Source of the DNA: Paramagnetospirillum marisnigri
GTDB taxonomy: Bacteria > Pseudomonadota > Alphaproteobacteria > Rhodospirillales > Magnetospirillaceae
Assembly (NCBI RefSeq): GCF_001650715.1
Contig: NZ_LWQT01000077.1
Span: 124,001 to 188,000, forward strand
Direction of reading: 5' to 3'
DNA length: 64,000 nucleotides
Made by a program: the position numbers and the translations under genes. This document shows positions 28,917-38,648 of this stretch, in pieces; within the stretch, counting starts at the first letter, position 1; every line of letters starts with the position of its first letter. The notes under the pieces were generated by a model. It was not told the DNA's origin and searched no databases. It saw nothing but the letters and a program-made list of their open reading frames with translations.

Positions 28917-30164
28917 CTAGTCCTCCAGGCGGAACAGGGTCCGCAGCGTCTTTTCCATGGCGCGCCAGTCGGGGCTGTCGGCGGCGCTGTCCTTCAGCAC
29001 CTCGGAAGGCGCGTGCAGCAACCGGTTGACCAGCAGCCTTGTGGCCTCGGCGGCATCATGGCCCTGTTCGGCCAGCACCGCCTCGCGGGCCTCGTCGAAA
29101 CGGGCGCGCAGCGCGACGATGGCGGGCACCGCCGCCCGCTCCGCCCGGCCCCGCAGAAAGGCGACCAGTTCCTCCTCGACCAGGGCGCGGGCGGCACGGG
29201 CCGCCGTCTCGCGGGTGGCGCGCCCGGCCAGGGCCACCTTCTCCAGGTCGGCCAGATCATAGAGGAAGGCGCCATCGACCCGGTTGACCGCCGTTTCCAC
29301 ATCGCCGGGAATGCCCGCGTCCACCAGCAGGATGGGGCGGCGGCGGCGCTTCCGAATGGCGTTGGCGACGGCGTCGGCCCCCACCACCACATTGCGGCCG
29401 CCGACACAGGTCAGCACCACATCGGCACTGGCCAGGGCTTCCTTCATGTCCTCGAAGGCCAGGACGTGGCAGCCCAGCGACTTGGCCAGGGATTCGGCCC
29501 GGCTGCTGCGCGGCGCCGTGACCGACAGGTCCTTCAGTCCGGCGGCCAGCAGGCTTTCCGCCACCAGTTCCCCCATCTCGCCGGTCCCCACCAGCAGCGC
29601 CTTCAGGCGGGCGGGATCACCGTGCAGGTCGCGCGCCACCTGCACGGCGGCGGCGGCGATGCTGACCGGACCTTCGCCGATGGCGGTCTCGGTGCGGACC
29701 CGCTTGGCCACCGAGAAGGCGGCCTGGACATAGGCGTCAAGCCCACTGCCCAGGGTTCCGGCATCGCGGGCCAGACGATGGGCGGCCTTGACCTGACCTG
29801 CCACATGGGGTTCGCCGATCACCAGGGAGTCGAGGGCGGCGGTGACGGCGAAGCCGTGGCGCGCCGCGTCCTCCCCCGTCAGGGTGGTGAGATTGGCCGC
29901 CACCGCGGCAGGCTCCAGACCGGCGCGGGCGGCCCAGGCGTCGCACACCAATTGGGCGGCATGGTCGGCATCCCCGGCCATGGCCCAGACCTCGACCCGG
30001 TCGCAGGTGGACAGCACCAGGGCCTCGGCCAGACCGGCCCGCTTCAAGCCTTCCAGGAAGGCGGGCGCGGCGGCATCGTCCACGAACAGGGCGTCACGCA
30101 GGGTCAGCGAGGCCGATTTGTGATTGGCCCCGACCATGACCAGCCGGTGATGGGACGCCGCCAC
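28917..30164 (-). CDS. hemA: Glutamyl-tRNA reductase
   Basis: 415 residues from the GTG at 30164. Motifs are VGANHKSASLTLRD at the N terminus, LSTCDRVEVW with the catalytic Cys, SLVIGEPHVAGQVK, and an NADPH domain with LLVGTGEMGELVAESL. It reduces glutamyl-tRNA to glutamate-1-semialdehyde, the first step of C5 haem synthesis. Classical alphaproteobacterial rhizobia use ALA synthase, so a hemA of this type marks a C5-pathway lineage. The active-site block is usually STCNR; here the Asn is Asp. The start is not certain: ATG at 30137 is 9 codons later. It follows hisS by 13 bp. Confidence 0.93.
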   Translation of the reverse strand: MAASHHRLVMVGANHKSASLTLRDALFVDDAAAPAFLEGLKRAGLAEALVLSTCDRVEVWAMAGDADHAAQLVCDAWAARAGLEPAAVAANLTTLTGEDAARHGFAVTAALDSLVIGEPHVAGQVKAAHRLARDAGTLGSGLDAYVQAAFSVAKRVRTETAIGEGPVSIAAAAVQVARDLHGDPARLKALLVGTGEMGELVAESLLAAGLKDLSVTAPRSSRAESLAKSLGCHVLAFEDMKEALASADVVLTCVGGRNVVVGADAVANAIRKRRRRPILLVDAGIPGDVETAVNRVDGAFLYDLADLEKVALAGRATRETAARAARALVEEELVAFLRGRAERAAVPAIVALRARFDEAREAVLAEQGHDAAEATRLLVNRLLHAPSEVLKDSAADSPDWRAMEKTLRTLFRLED

Positions 30165-30177
30165 GGCTTCGGCTCGG

Positions 30178-31416
30178 CTACAGCAGGCGGCCGAGGTGTT
30201 CCTCCAGCGACGCCAGCGGCACCTCTTCCTGGGAGCCCCCATCCAGGTCGCGGATGGTGACGGCGCGACGCTGCGCCTCCTCCTCGCCCAGGATCACGGC
30301 GAAGCGGGCATTGGCCTTGTTGGCCCGCGCCATGCGCTTCTTCATATTGCCAGAAAAGCCCATCTCCACCGTCTGGCCCGCCCGGCGCAGGCGTTCGGCC
30401 ACATGCATGGCCGCCAACTCGTCACCCATGGGAATGACGGCGACGGGGCGCACCGCGGCCGGGGGCTCGTCCACCAGCATGGACAGCCGTTCCACCCCCG
30501 CCGCCCAGCCGATGCCGGGCGTGCGCGGGCCGCCCATGGTGGCGATCAGCTCGTCATAGCGCCCGCCCGCCAGCACGGTGCCCTGGGCGCCGAGCGAGGT
30601 GGTGGTGAACTCGAAGGCGGTATGGCAGTAGTAGTCGAGGCCGCGCACCAGCCGGGGATTGATGATGAAGGGAATGCCCAGCATGCCCAGGCCGTTGGTG
30701 ACGGTCTGGAAGAATTCACGCGCGGCCGGGGTCAGCGAATCGGTCATCACCGGCGCGCCCTCGACGATGCGCTTGTCGCCCTCGTCCTTGGAATCCAGGA
30801 TGCGCAGCGGATTGCGCTCCAGCCGGTTGCGGCTGTCCTCGGACAGCGACAGGCGGAACTGCGACAGATAGGCGGTGAGCGTATTGCGGTAGGCCTCGCG
30901 GCTTTCGGCATCGCCCAGGGTATTGATCTCCAGGCGGACCTTGCCCGCCAGCCCCAACTCGCTCAGCACCCGCCAGGCCAGGGCGATGACCTCGATATCG
31001 GCCAGGGGGCTTTCCACCCCCAGCAGCTCGACGCCCACCTGATGAAACTGGCGCAGCCGCCCCTTTTGGGGGCGCTCGTGGCGGAACATGGGGCCACGAT
31101 AGAACAGCTTCAGGGGCAGCGATTGCGCCAGCCCGCCCGAGATGAAGGCCCGCGCCACCCCGGCGGTGCCCTCGGGCCTGAGCGTGATGGACTCGCCCGA
31201 GCGGTCGGCGAAGGTGTACATCTCCTTGGTGACCACGTCCGAGGTCTCGCCCAGGGTGCGGGCGAAGACCTCGGTGAATTCGAAGATGGGGGTCATCACT
31301 TCGCCGAAGCCATAGCGCCGGGCGGCGGCGAAGGCGGCTTCCTCCACCCAGCGATGACGCCGGGATTCCTCGGGAAGCAGGTCGTGGGTGCCGCGTACCG
31401 GCTGGAGCGAAGACAC
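30178..31416 (-). CDS. hisS: Histidine-tRNA ligase
   Basis: 412 residues, GTG start with AGGAAGG about 8 nt upstream. It shows PVRGTHDLLPEE, class II motif 2 (MFRHERPQKGRLRQFHQVGV), the histidine-binding RGLDYYCHTAFEF, and motif 3 (AAGVERLSML). It charges tRNA-His. The start lies 4 bp after ispG. Confidence 0.96.
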   Translation of the reverse strand: MSSLQPVRGTHDLLPEESRRHRWVEEAAFAAARRYGFGEVMTPIFEFTEVFARTLGETSDVVTKEMYTFADRSGESITLRPEGTAGVARAFISGGLAQSLPLKLFYRGPMFRHERPQKGRLRQFHQVGVELLGVESPLADIEVIALAWRVLSELGLAGKVRLEINTLGDAESREAYRNTLTAYLSQFRLSLSEDSRNRLERNPLRILDSKDEGDKRIVEGAPVMTDSLTPAAREFFQTVTNGLGMLGIPFIINPRLVRGLDYYCHTAFEFTTTSLGAQGTVLAGGRYDELIATMGGPRTPGIGWAAGVERLSMLVDEPPAAVRPVAVIPMGDELAAMHVAERLRRAGQTVEMGFSGNMKKRMARANKANARFAVILGEEEAQRRAVTIRDLDGGSQEEVPLASLEEHLGRLL

Positions 31417-31420
31417 GGGA

Positions 31421-32539
31421 TCAACCTTCCTTCTGCTTGGCGGCCTCGATCTCGGCGGCGCGCGCCTCGACCAGCTCGACGATGTGATCGATCATGGATC
31501 CGCCGTCCACATTGTGGTCGGGCGAGCCGCCGATATAGACCTTGTGAGTGTCGCTGCCGCCGCCGGTGATGCCCACCATGGTCTCGCGCGCCTCACCGGG
31601 GCCGTTGACCACGCAGCCCAGGATGGACAGCGTCACCGGGGTGCGGATATGGGACAGGCGATTTTCCAGGGTCTCCACCGTCTTGATGACGTCGAAACCC
31701 TGCCGGGCGCAGGACGGGCACGACACGATGCGAACGCCGCGATGACGCAGGTCCAGGGCCTTCAGCATCTCGAAGCCGACCTTGACCTCTTCCGCCACAT
31801 CGGCCGACAGGGACACCCGCAGGGTATCGCCGATGCCCTGCCACAACAGCGAACCGATGCCGATGGACGACTTCACGGTGCCGCCGATCAGGCCGCCCGC
31901 CTCGGTGATACCCAGATGCAGGGGATAGTCGCAGGCCTTGGCCAGACCCTGATAGGCCGCCACCGCCAGGAAGACGTCCGAGGCCTTGACCGCGATCTTG
32001 AACTCGAAGAAGTCGTTGTCTTCCAGAAGCTTGGCGTGCTCCAGCGCGCTTTCCACCAGCGCCTCCGGGCAGGGTTCGCCGTATTTGTCCAGCAGATGCT
32101 TGTCCAGCGACCCGGCATTGACGCCGATGCGCATGGAGCAGCCGTGATCCTTGGCGGCCTTGACCACTTCCTTGACCCGCTCGTGCGAGCCGATATTGCC
32201 GGGATTGATGCGCAGGCAGGCGGCACCGGCGGCGGCGGCCTCGATGGCGCGCTTGTAGTGGAAATGGATATCGGCGATCAGCGGCACCGGCGAGCCCTTG
32301 GCGATGGCCTTGAAGGCCGCCGTGGAGTCCTCGTCCGGGCACGATACCCGCACCAGATCGGCGCCAGCGTCGGCGGCGCGGCGGATCTGGGCCAGGGTGC
32401 CCTCCACATCCGTGGTCAGGGTGTTGGTCATGGTCTGCACCGAAATGGGCGCGTCGCCGCCAACGGCCACCGAACCGACATGAATCTGGCGGGACTTGCG
32501 GCGGGTGATTTCGCGATAAGGGCGCAGGCTCATGGACAT
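31421..32539 (-). CDS. ispG: 4-hydroxy-3-methylbut-2-enyl-diphosphate synthase (flavodoxin)
   Basis: 372 residues. The TIM-barrel part has [20 protein letters not shown] and RINPGNIGS; the C-terminal part carries the [4Fe-4S] cysteines in [11 protein letters not shown] and [11 protein letters not shown]. It catalyses the penultimate step of the MEP isoprenoid pathway. It sits between the rodZ-like gene and hisS, as in many alphaproteobacteria. Confidence 0.96.
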   Translation of the reverse strand: MSMSLRPYREITRRKSRQIHVGSVAVGGDAPISVQTMTNTLTTDVEGTLAQIRRAADAGADLVRVSCPDEDSTAAFKAIAKGSPVPLIADIHFHYKRAIEAAAAGAACLRINPGNIGSHERVKEVVKAAKDHGCSMRIGVNAGSLDKHLLDKYGEPCPEALVESALEHAKLLEDNDFFEFKIAVKASDVFLAVAAYQGLAKACDYPLHLGITEAGGLIGGTVKSSIGIGSLLWQGIGDTLRVSLSADVAEEVKVGFEMLKALDLRHRGVRIVSCPSCARQGFDVIKTVETLENRLSHIRTPVTLSILGCVVNGPGEARETMVGITGGGSDTHKVYIGGSPDHNVDGGSMIDHIVELVEARAAEIEAAKQKEG

Positions 32540-32663
32540 GCTCTCTCTGGCAGGACCGGGTTCGCCGAAACCGGGGACAGTCCCGGCATCGGCGAGGGTT
32601 TATAGCGCATCCGGCGGCAGCTCCGAAAGCGACACATTTTTCAGGGGCTTATGCGGGAAACGC

Positions 32664-33824
32664 TCAGCCGCCCGAAGACAGCTTGTCGGGGTCGAGGCGG
32701 ATATCGCGGCGCACCTGTCCCACCGCCCCCAGGGCGGGAGCCTTGTGGCCATCCACCGAGACGTCCAGCGATCCGGCATTTCCCACCATCAGGTTGAGAC
32801 CGGGCCGATTGGGGACCCGATAGCTGTCACCCTTGCGCAGCAGACGGCTCATGAGCAGCGATCCGTCCATCTCGCGCACCTGGATCCAGCAGTCGTCCCC
32901 GGCGGCCTTCAACACTACGCGGGAATCGGCGTGTTCGGTGCCGAACACCTTGCCGTCATTGCCCATGTCCACCTTGGCGGGTTCGGGTTTGGCGGGTTCG
33001 GCGACCTTGGGCGGTTCCACCGGCTTGGGCGCCTCGACCTTGACCGGCTCGGGCTTGGAGGCCTCTGCGATCTTGGCGGGCTCCGCCGGCTTGGGCGGCT
33101 CGGGCGGCGCGGCGGGAGCGGCGGCGGTCGGCGCGGGCTTTTCCTCCTCGGTCTCCTGGGGCGGAACCACGTCCTCCTTGGCCTTGACCGGCTCTTCCCC
33201 CGGCTTGGCGGCATCCTTGGCGTCGCCGGTCAGGGTCGCCTGGCGATTGAGGATGGTGGAGAGGCGATCGGGCAGCGGCGGCACGATCTCGGCCACCTTG
33301 GACTCGCGGGTGGACAGCAGATACCAGCCGCCATAGGCCACGGCGGCCAGCAGGATACCCAGGAAGATCACCGCGCCGCCGGGCACCCGCCCCTCGGTCA
33401 CCGGCGAGGGAAAGGACAGCTCGGCGCGGGTGGCGAAGCCCCCCGCCCCTTCCTGGCGGAAGCGGCGGACCATTTCCTCGCCGTCCAACTGCAGGAATTC
33501 GGCATAGGTGCGCAGGAAACCGGCGGCATAGGTGCCGCCCGGCAGGTCGCGGTGACGGCCATCCTCCAGCGCTTCCAGGAAGGGCTGGCGGATGCGCAAT
33601 TGCTTGGAGCAATCGGGCAGGGACTTGCCCATGCGTTCACGGGCGGCGCGGAGCGTCGGCCCGACGCCGAAGGGCTGGGCCACATGCTCGACGAGCGGCG
33701 CCACCGGTTCCTGAGCCGGAGCCTGGGGCGGCGCGGACGGTTCCGGCGCCGCTTCCACGGCGGGCGCGGCGGGGATGTCGTCGGCCGGGATTTCGGCCTT
33801 GGGCTCGGAGCCTGGGGTATCCAC
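32664..33824 (-). CDS. RodZ-like protein: cytoplasmic helix-turn-helix, one membrane span, C-terminal DUF4115
   Basis: 386 residues with a GTG start. The HTH_25 domain is at about 52-120 (LRAARERMGKSLPDCSKQLR, RQPFLEALEDGRH, YAAGFLRTYAEFL). A single transmembrane segment is near 150-170 (GGAVIFLGILLAAVAYGGWY). A long Pro/Lys/Glu/Ala-rich linker follows, then a DUF4115 domain (about 305-375: CWIQVREMDGSLLMSRLL). This is the RodZ layout; RodZ links MreB to the elongation machinery. It is probably co-transcribed with ispG, 122 bp downstream. It could instead be a related membrane-anchored regulator. Confidence 0.8.
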   Translation of the reverse strand: MDTPGSEPKAEIPADDIPAAPAVEAAPEPSAPPQAPAQEPVAPLVEHVAQPFGVGPTLRAARERMGKSLPDCSKQLRIRQPFLEALEDGRHRDLPGGTYAAGFLRTYAEFLQLDGEEMVRRFRQEGAGGFATRAELSFPSPVTEGRVPGGAVIFLGILLAAVAYGGWYLLSTRESKVAEIVPPLPDRLSTILNRQATLTGDAKDAAKPGEEPVKAKEDVVPPQETEEEKPAPTAAAPAAPPEPPKPAEPAKIAEASKPEPVKVEAPKPVEPPKVAEPAKPEPAKVDMGNDGKVFGTEHADSRVVLKAAGDDCWIQVREMDGSLLMSRLLRKGDSYRVPNRPGLNLMVGNAGSLDVSVDGHKAPALGAVGQVRRDIRLDPDKLSSGG

Positions 33825-33922
33825 GGCGGGTGAACCTTTCCTGCAAACCGGATCGCCCCGTCAGAGGCCATCCCTGTGTATCAAATCCGTCGGGCGGGTG
33901 GCAACCTCGGCCCGATGGCTGG

Positions 33923-36190
33923 TCAGAGCGCGACGCCGTGGTCGAGGGCAAAGTACCGCAGTTTGTGGCGCAGGCTATGATCGGGCGATTCCAGCAGCGA
34001 TTCCATGTAGGCCTGCAACTCGGCCACGTCCAGACTGCGCAGCATGGTCTTGACCGGCCCGATGGCGGGCGCCGACACCGACAGCGAGCGGATGCCGACA
34101 CCGATCAGGCCCAGGGCCTCCAGCGGCCGCCCGGCCATTTCGCCGCACACCGACAGATGGACATCGTATTCCCGGCACTTGGCCGCCACATAGCGGATGA
34201 AGCGCATCATGGTCGGGGCCAGGGGGTCGTAACGCTCGGCGATACGGGGATTGCCGCGGTCCACCGCGAACAGGAACTGCATCAGGTCGTTGGTGCCCAC
34301 CGAGACGAAATCGACCCGGGGCAGCAAGGCATCGAGCTGCAGCGCCAGGGCGGGCACTTCCAGCATGGTACCGACCTTGACCCGAGTGGGCATGGGATGG
34401 CCGGAGCGGGTTTCTCGCTCGATCTCCATGTCCAGGATCTGGCGGGCATGGATCAGTTCCGCCACCTCGGCCACCATGGGGAACATCACCGACAGCTCGC
34501 GGCCCGCCGCCGCCCGCAGCAGGGCGCGCAGTTGGTGACGCATCACCGCCGGACGGTCCAGGGTGATGCGGATGGAGCGCCAGCCCATGGCCGGGTTGTC
34601 TTCCTCATAGGGATTCCAGTAGGGCAGAACCTTGTCGCCGCCCACATCCAGGGTGCGGAACACCACCGGCTTGCCCTCGGCCTGATCCAGGATCTTCTTG
34701 TAGAGCAGGGTCTGGGCCGCCACGTCGGGCAGGGAGGACCGGGCCATGAACGGCAGCTCGGTGCGATACAGCCCGATCCCATCGGCGCCGGACTCGTGCA
34801 GATGCTGCAAATCCAGCAGCAGGCCCGCATTCATGTGGATGGCAATCCTGACCCCGTCGCGGGTCACCGCGGGCAGGTCGCGCAGCCGGGCATAGACCGC
34901 CAGGCGCAACTGCCGCTGGGACAGGGCCTCGACAAAGCTTTCCCGGATATCATCGGGCGGACGGATGAAGACTTGGCCGTTGTCGCCGTCGCAGATCACC
35001 GGGTCCAGCGGCTCGATCTTGTCGAGCACATCCTTGACGCGGCCCACCACCGGGATATCCAGGGCGCGGGCCACGATGGCCACATGGGCGGTGGCCGAGC
35101 CTTCTTCCAGCACCAGGCCACGCAGGCGCTTGGGATCGTAGTCGAACAGTTCCATCGGCCCCATGTTGCGGCCGATCAGGATGGCGTTCTCGGGCAGTTC
35201 GGCGCGCACCGACTCGCCCTCGCCTTCCGACAGGTATTGCAGCAGCCGGTTGGCCAGATCCTCGAAATCATGCATGCGCTCGCGCAAATACGGATCGGTG
35301 ATCTGGCTCATGCGGGCGCGGGTGTCGTCGTGGACCTTCTGCACCGCCGCCTCGGCGGTGAGGCCGGTACGGATGGCCTCGCCGATGCGGTTGATCCAGC
35401 CCTTGTCCTCGGTGAACATGCGATAGGTCTCGAGCACGTCGCGGTGCTCGCCATCGCGCATCTCGGGACGCGAGAACAGCTCTTCCAGCGCGGTCTTGAT
35501 GCCGGTCAGCGCCTTCTTCAGGCGCTCGGTCTCCACGTCAGGGTCCTCGGCCACCAGCCTGCGGATGGTGATGCGCGGGCGATGCAGCACGGCGACGCCA
35601 AGCCCCACCCCGGCATTGAGCCGCACCCCCTCGAGCCGGAGCGGCAGCAGGGCGTTGCCGTCCACCGGCACCAGTTCGGACTTGTTGACCAACTCGCCCG
35701 AGGCCACCAGTTCCGCCAGCACCATGGCGACGGTCTCGAGGGTCTCGATCTCCTCGTCGGTGTAGTGGCGCATGGTGCGGTTCTGCACCACCAGGACGCC
35801 GACCACGCGCGATCCCCGGATGATGGGCACGCCCATCAGCGAATGGAAAATCTCTTCGCCGGTTTCCGGGCGATAGGCGAAATTGGGATGGGATTGGGCA
35901 TCGGCCAGGGCCAGGGGCCGGGCATGGGCGGCGATGTCGCCCACCAGGCCCTCGCCCACCCGCAGCCGGGTCTGGTGCACCGCGTCCTTGCGCAGGCCCT
36001 CGGTGGAGAACAGTTCCAGGATATCGCCCGCGCGCATGACATAGCACGAGCACACCTCGGCCACCATGTCGGCGGCGATCAGGGTCACCACCTTGTCCAG
36101 GCGTTCCTGGGCCGATCCGCCCCCGGCCATGACGTCGCGCAGACGCCCCAGCAGGCGCCGGGAAACCGAGGTAGTCCCAGCCGTCAGCAT
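33923..36190 (-). CDS. ptsP: Phosphoenolpyruvate-protein phosphotransferase PtsP (enzyme I of the nitrogen PTS)
   Basis: 755 residues. An N-terminal GAF domain (about 1-170: VTLIAADMVAEVCSCYVM, SHPNFAYRPETGEEI) marks PtsP rather than sugar-PTS enzyme I. The phosphohistidine domain has ATAHVAIVARALDIPVVG; the PEP-binding barrel has SVGTNDLMQFLFAVDRGN and the catalytic Cys in SVCGEMAGRPLEALGL. It passes phosphate from PEP to NPr. The start overlaps the end of the nitronate monooxygenase gene by 7 bp. Confidence 0.95.
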   Translation of the reverse strand: MLTAGTTSVSRRLLGRLRDVMAGGGSAQERLDKVVTLIAADMVAEVCSCYVMRAGDILELFSTEGLRKDAVHQTRLRVGEGLVGDIAAHARPLALADAQSHPNFAYRPETGEEIFHSLMGVPIIRGSRVVGVLVVQNRTMRHYTDEEIETLETVAMVLAELVASGELVNKSELVPVDGNALLPLRLEGVRLNAGVGLGVAVLHRPRITIRRLVAEDPDVETERLKKALTGIKTALEELFSRPEMRDGEHRDVLETYRMFTEDKGWINRIGEAIRTGLTAEAAVQKVHDDTRARMSQITDPYLRERMHDFEDLANRLLQYLSEGEGESVRAELPENAILIGRNMGPMELFDYDPKRLRGLVLEEGSATAHVAIVARALDIPVVGRVKDVLDKIEPLDPVICDGDNGQVFIRPPDDIRESFVEALSQRQLRLAVYARLRDLPAVTRDGVRIAIHMNAGLLLDLQHLHESGADGIGLYRTELPFMARSSLPDVAAQTLLYKKILDQAEGKPVVFRTLDVGGDKVLPYWNPYEEDNPAMGWRSIRITLDRPAVMRHQLRALLRAAAGRELSVMFPMVAEVAELIHARQILDMEIERETRSGHPMPTRVKVGTMLEVPALALQLDALLPRVDFVSVGTNDLMQFLFAVDRGNPRIAERYDPLAPTMMRFIRYVAAKCREYDVHLSVCGEMAGRPLEALGLIGVGIRSLSVSAPAIGPVKTMLRSLDVAELQAYMESLLESPDHSLRHKLRYFALDHGVAL

Positions 36191-37224
36191 TGCGCCATCG
36201 TCGAACGGGACTCGTCCCGCGCCGCCAGGGCGGCCAGGGCCTGATCCAGCAGTTCGCCCAGAATTTCGGCGGTGCTCTGCTCGCGCGTCACCATGCCGAC
36301 GCTCTGGCCCGCCATCAGCGAGCCATTCTCGATATCACCGTCGATGACGGCGCGGCGCAACGCGCCCGCCCAGTAATGCTCGATCTGAAGCTGCGCTTCC
36401 TTCTGGTCCAGTTGGCTGGAGCGGACCTTTTCGATCACGTCCATCTGGAACAGCACGAATTTCCGGGTCGCCGCGTTGGTGAGGGCGCGGACCGGAATCA
36501 CCGGGAATTGCGGATCGACCTGGACCGATGGCACCGCGTCACGGGCGGCGGCCTTGATGAAGGACTGCTTGAAATTGGGGTGCGCGATGCATTCGGTGGC
36601 GCAGACGAAGCGGGTGCCCAACTGGCACCCCGCCGCCCCCATCTCCAGATAGGACAGCATGGCCTCGCCGCGGCCGATGCCGCCCGCCACGAAGACCGGC
36701 ACCTGATCCACCACCGGCAGGATTTCCTGGGCCAGCACGCTGGTGGCGACCGAGCCGATATGGCCGCCCGCCTCGGTTCCCTCGATCACCAGGGCGTCAA
36801 CCCCCGAGCGCAGCAGCTTCTTGGCCGCCACCAGGGCGGGGGCGAAGCACACTACCTTGGCGCCGGTATCCTTGGCCCGCTTGATGGCCGAGCCCGAGGG
36901 CAGGCCGCCGGCCAGCACGATATGCCCCACCTGCATCTCGCCGCAGACATCGATCAGGGCATCCAGCTCGGGATGCAGCGTGATCAGATTGACGCCGAAC
37001 GGCTTGGAGGTGCGTTCCTGGGTGGCGTGGATTTCCTCGGCCAGCAGTTCGGGCGACATGGAGCCGCAGGCCAGCACGCCGAAACCGCCGCCATTGGAGA
37101 TGGCGGCCACAAGGTGGCGTTCGGAGATCCAAGACATGGCCCCGCCCATGATGGCGAGTTCGGTGCCGAGAAAATCCCGTCCCCGCCGCCACAGGTGTTC
37201 AAGCCTTTGCCTGGCCTTGTCCAT
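36184..37224 (-). CDS. Nitronate monooxygenase family flavoprotein (NPD type)
   Basis: 346 residues forming an FMN-binding TIM barrel: SNGGGFGVLACG near the start, IEGTEAGGHIGS with the expected active-site His, VFVAGGIGRGEAM and GTRFVCATEC. Class members oxidise alkyl nitronates such as propionate-3-nitronate; some are enoyl reductases, so the substrate is uncertain. It lies between lysC and ptsP on one strand and overlaps ptsP. Confidence 0.88.
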   Translation of the reverse strand: MDKARQRLEHLWRRGRDFLGTELAIMGGAMSWISERHLVAAISNGGGFGVLACGSMSPELLAEEIHATQERTSKPFGVNLITLHPELDALIDVCGEMQVGHIVLAGGLPSGSAIKRAKDTGAKVVCFAPALVAAKKLLRSGVDALVIEGTEAGGHIGSVATSVLAQEILPVVDQVPVFVAGGIGRGEAMLSYLEMGAAGCQLGTRFVCATECIAHPNFKQSFIKAAARDAVPSVQVDPQFPVIPVRALTNAATRKFVLFQMDVIEKVRSSQLDQKEAQLQIEHYWAGALRRAVIDGDIENGSLMAGQSVGMVTREQSTAEILGELLDQALAALAARDESRSTMAQC

Positions 37225-37253
37225 AAATACCCCTGTAATGCGCGACCGGGCGG

Positions 37254-38474
37254 TCAGGCGGCGTCGAGGCCGTAGGCGGTATGAAGAGCCCGGAGCGCCA
37301 ATTCGGTGTACTTCTCCTCGATCAGAACGCTGATCTTGATCTCGGAGGTAGAGATCACCTGGATATTGATGCCCTCGGACGCCAGGGTCTGGAACATCTT
37401 CTGGGCGATGCCCGCGTGCGAGCGCATGCCCACGCCGATGACCGAAACCTTGACCACGTTGGGATCGGCGATCAGCTTCTCGTAGCCTAGGGTCGCCTTG
37501 TGCTGGTCCAGCACCTTCTTGGCCCGCTCCAGGTCGGCATTGCCGACGGTGAAGGTCAGGTCGGTGGACTTGCCGTCCTCGGACACGTTCTGGACGATCA
37601 TGTCCACATTGACGGCGGCCTCGGCCAGCGGGCCGAAAATGGCGGCGGCCACGCCGGGCCGGTCCGACACGCGCACCAGGGTCACCTTCGCCTCGTCGCG
37701 GCTGTAGGCGATACCGCTTACCAGTTCCTTTTCCACGATCTCATCCTCATCGCAAACCAGAGTCCCGGGCTTGTCCTCGAAGCTGGACAGAACCTGCACC
37801 CGCACGCTGTGCTTCATGGCCATCTCGACCGAGCGGGTCTGAAGCACCTTGGCGCCAACCGAGGCCAGCTCCAGCATTTCCTCATAGGTGATCTTGTCGA
37901 GCTTCTTCGCCTTGGCAACGATCCGGGGGTCGGTGGTATAGACCCCGTCCACATCGGTATAGATGTCGCAACGATCAGCCTTCAAGGCCGCCGCCAGCGC
38001 CACCGCCGAGGTATCCGAACCGCCACGGCCCAGGGTCGAAATCCGGTTGTCGGGGCCAAGCCCCTGGAACCCGGCCACCACCGCAACCTCGCCCTTGGCC
38101 ATGCGCGCGATCATCTCGTCCGTCTCGATGGACATGATGCGGGCCTTGCCGTGGACACCGTCGGTGTGGATGGGCAACTGCCAACCGCACCAGGAGCGGG
38201 CGGATTGCCCCAGTTCCTGCAGCGCGATGGCCAGCAGGCCGATGGTCACCTGTTCGCCGGTGGCGACCACGGCGTCATATTCGCGGGCATCATGCAACGG
38301 CGCGATCTGCGAGCACCAGGCCACCAGCTGGTTGGTGGCGCCGGACATGGCCGAAACCACCACCGCCACCTCGTTGCCAGCCTCGACCTCGCGCTTGACG
38401 CGATTGGCGACGTTCTTGATCCGCTCGATATCGGCGACGGACGTGCCGCCGAATTTCATAACGATGCGAGCCAT
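37254..38474 (-). CDS. lysC: Aspartate kinase
   Basis: 406 residues. The N-terminal kinase domain begins MKFGGTSVADIERIKNVA and has STLGRGGSDTSAVALA and TDVDGVYTTDPRIV; two ACT domains occupy about 265-400 (ISTSEIKISVLIEEKY) and normally bind lysine and threonine for feedback. It makes aspartyl phosphate for Lys, Thr, Met and cell-wall diaminopimelate. It is divergent from ubiG over a 174-bp promoter region. Confidence 0.95.
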   Translation of the reverse strand: MARIVMKFGGTSVADIERIKNVANRVKREVEAGNEVAVVVSAMSGATNQLVAWCSQIAPLHDAREYDAVVATGEQVTIGLLAIALQELGQSARSWCGWQLPIHTDGVHGKARIMSIETDEMIARMAKGEVAVVAGFQGLGPDNRISTLGRGGSDTSAVALAAALKADRCDIYTDVDGVYTTDPRIVAKAKKLDKITYEEMLELASVGAKVLQTRSVEMAMKHSVRVQVLSSFEDKPGTLVCDEDEIVEKELVSGIAYSRDEAKVTLVRVSDRPGVAAAIFGPLAEAAVNVDMIVQNVSEDGKSTDLTFTVGNADLERAKKVLDQHKATLGYEKLIADPNVVKVSVIGVGMRSHAGIAQKMFQTLASEGINIQVISTSEIKISVLIEEKYTELALRALHTAYGLDAA

Positions 38475-38607
38475 GAGTAAACCCTGTTGGACCGGGCGCC
38501 CGACGCTGGAGGAAGGACGCTTGCGGTCGGTTCCGAAATTCTATTGCATGTCCGGTTGCCGCCGGAAGGGCGCGTATTCATACTCTGTCGCCAGTTTGGA
38601 AGCAAGA

Positions 38608-38630
38608 GCGGCCCACCCTTTGGGGGCCGC
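38608..38630 (+). promoter_or_regulatory. Inverted repeat in the ubiG leader
   Basis: Perfect 7-bp arms GCGGCCC (38608-38614) and GGGCCGC (38624-38630), with a 9-nt loop, end 18 bp before the ubiG start. It would fold in the mRNA leader and could affect initiation. No T-run follows. Confidence 0.4.
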
Positions 38631-38648
38631 GTCCACAAAGAGGGTTTC

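Noticed and set aside
33830-36244. 804-codon plus-strand frame opposite ptsP
   Set aside because: Antisense shadow of ptsP; composition is His/Gln/Gly-rich with no domain.
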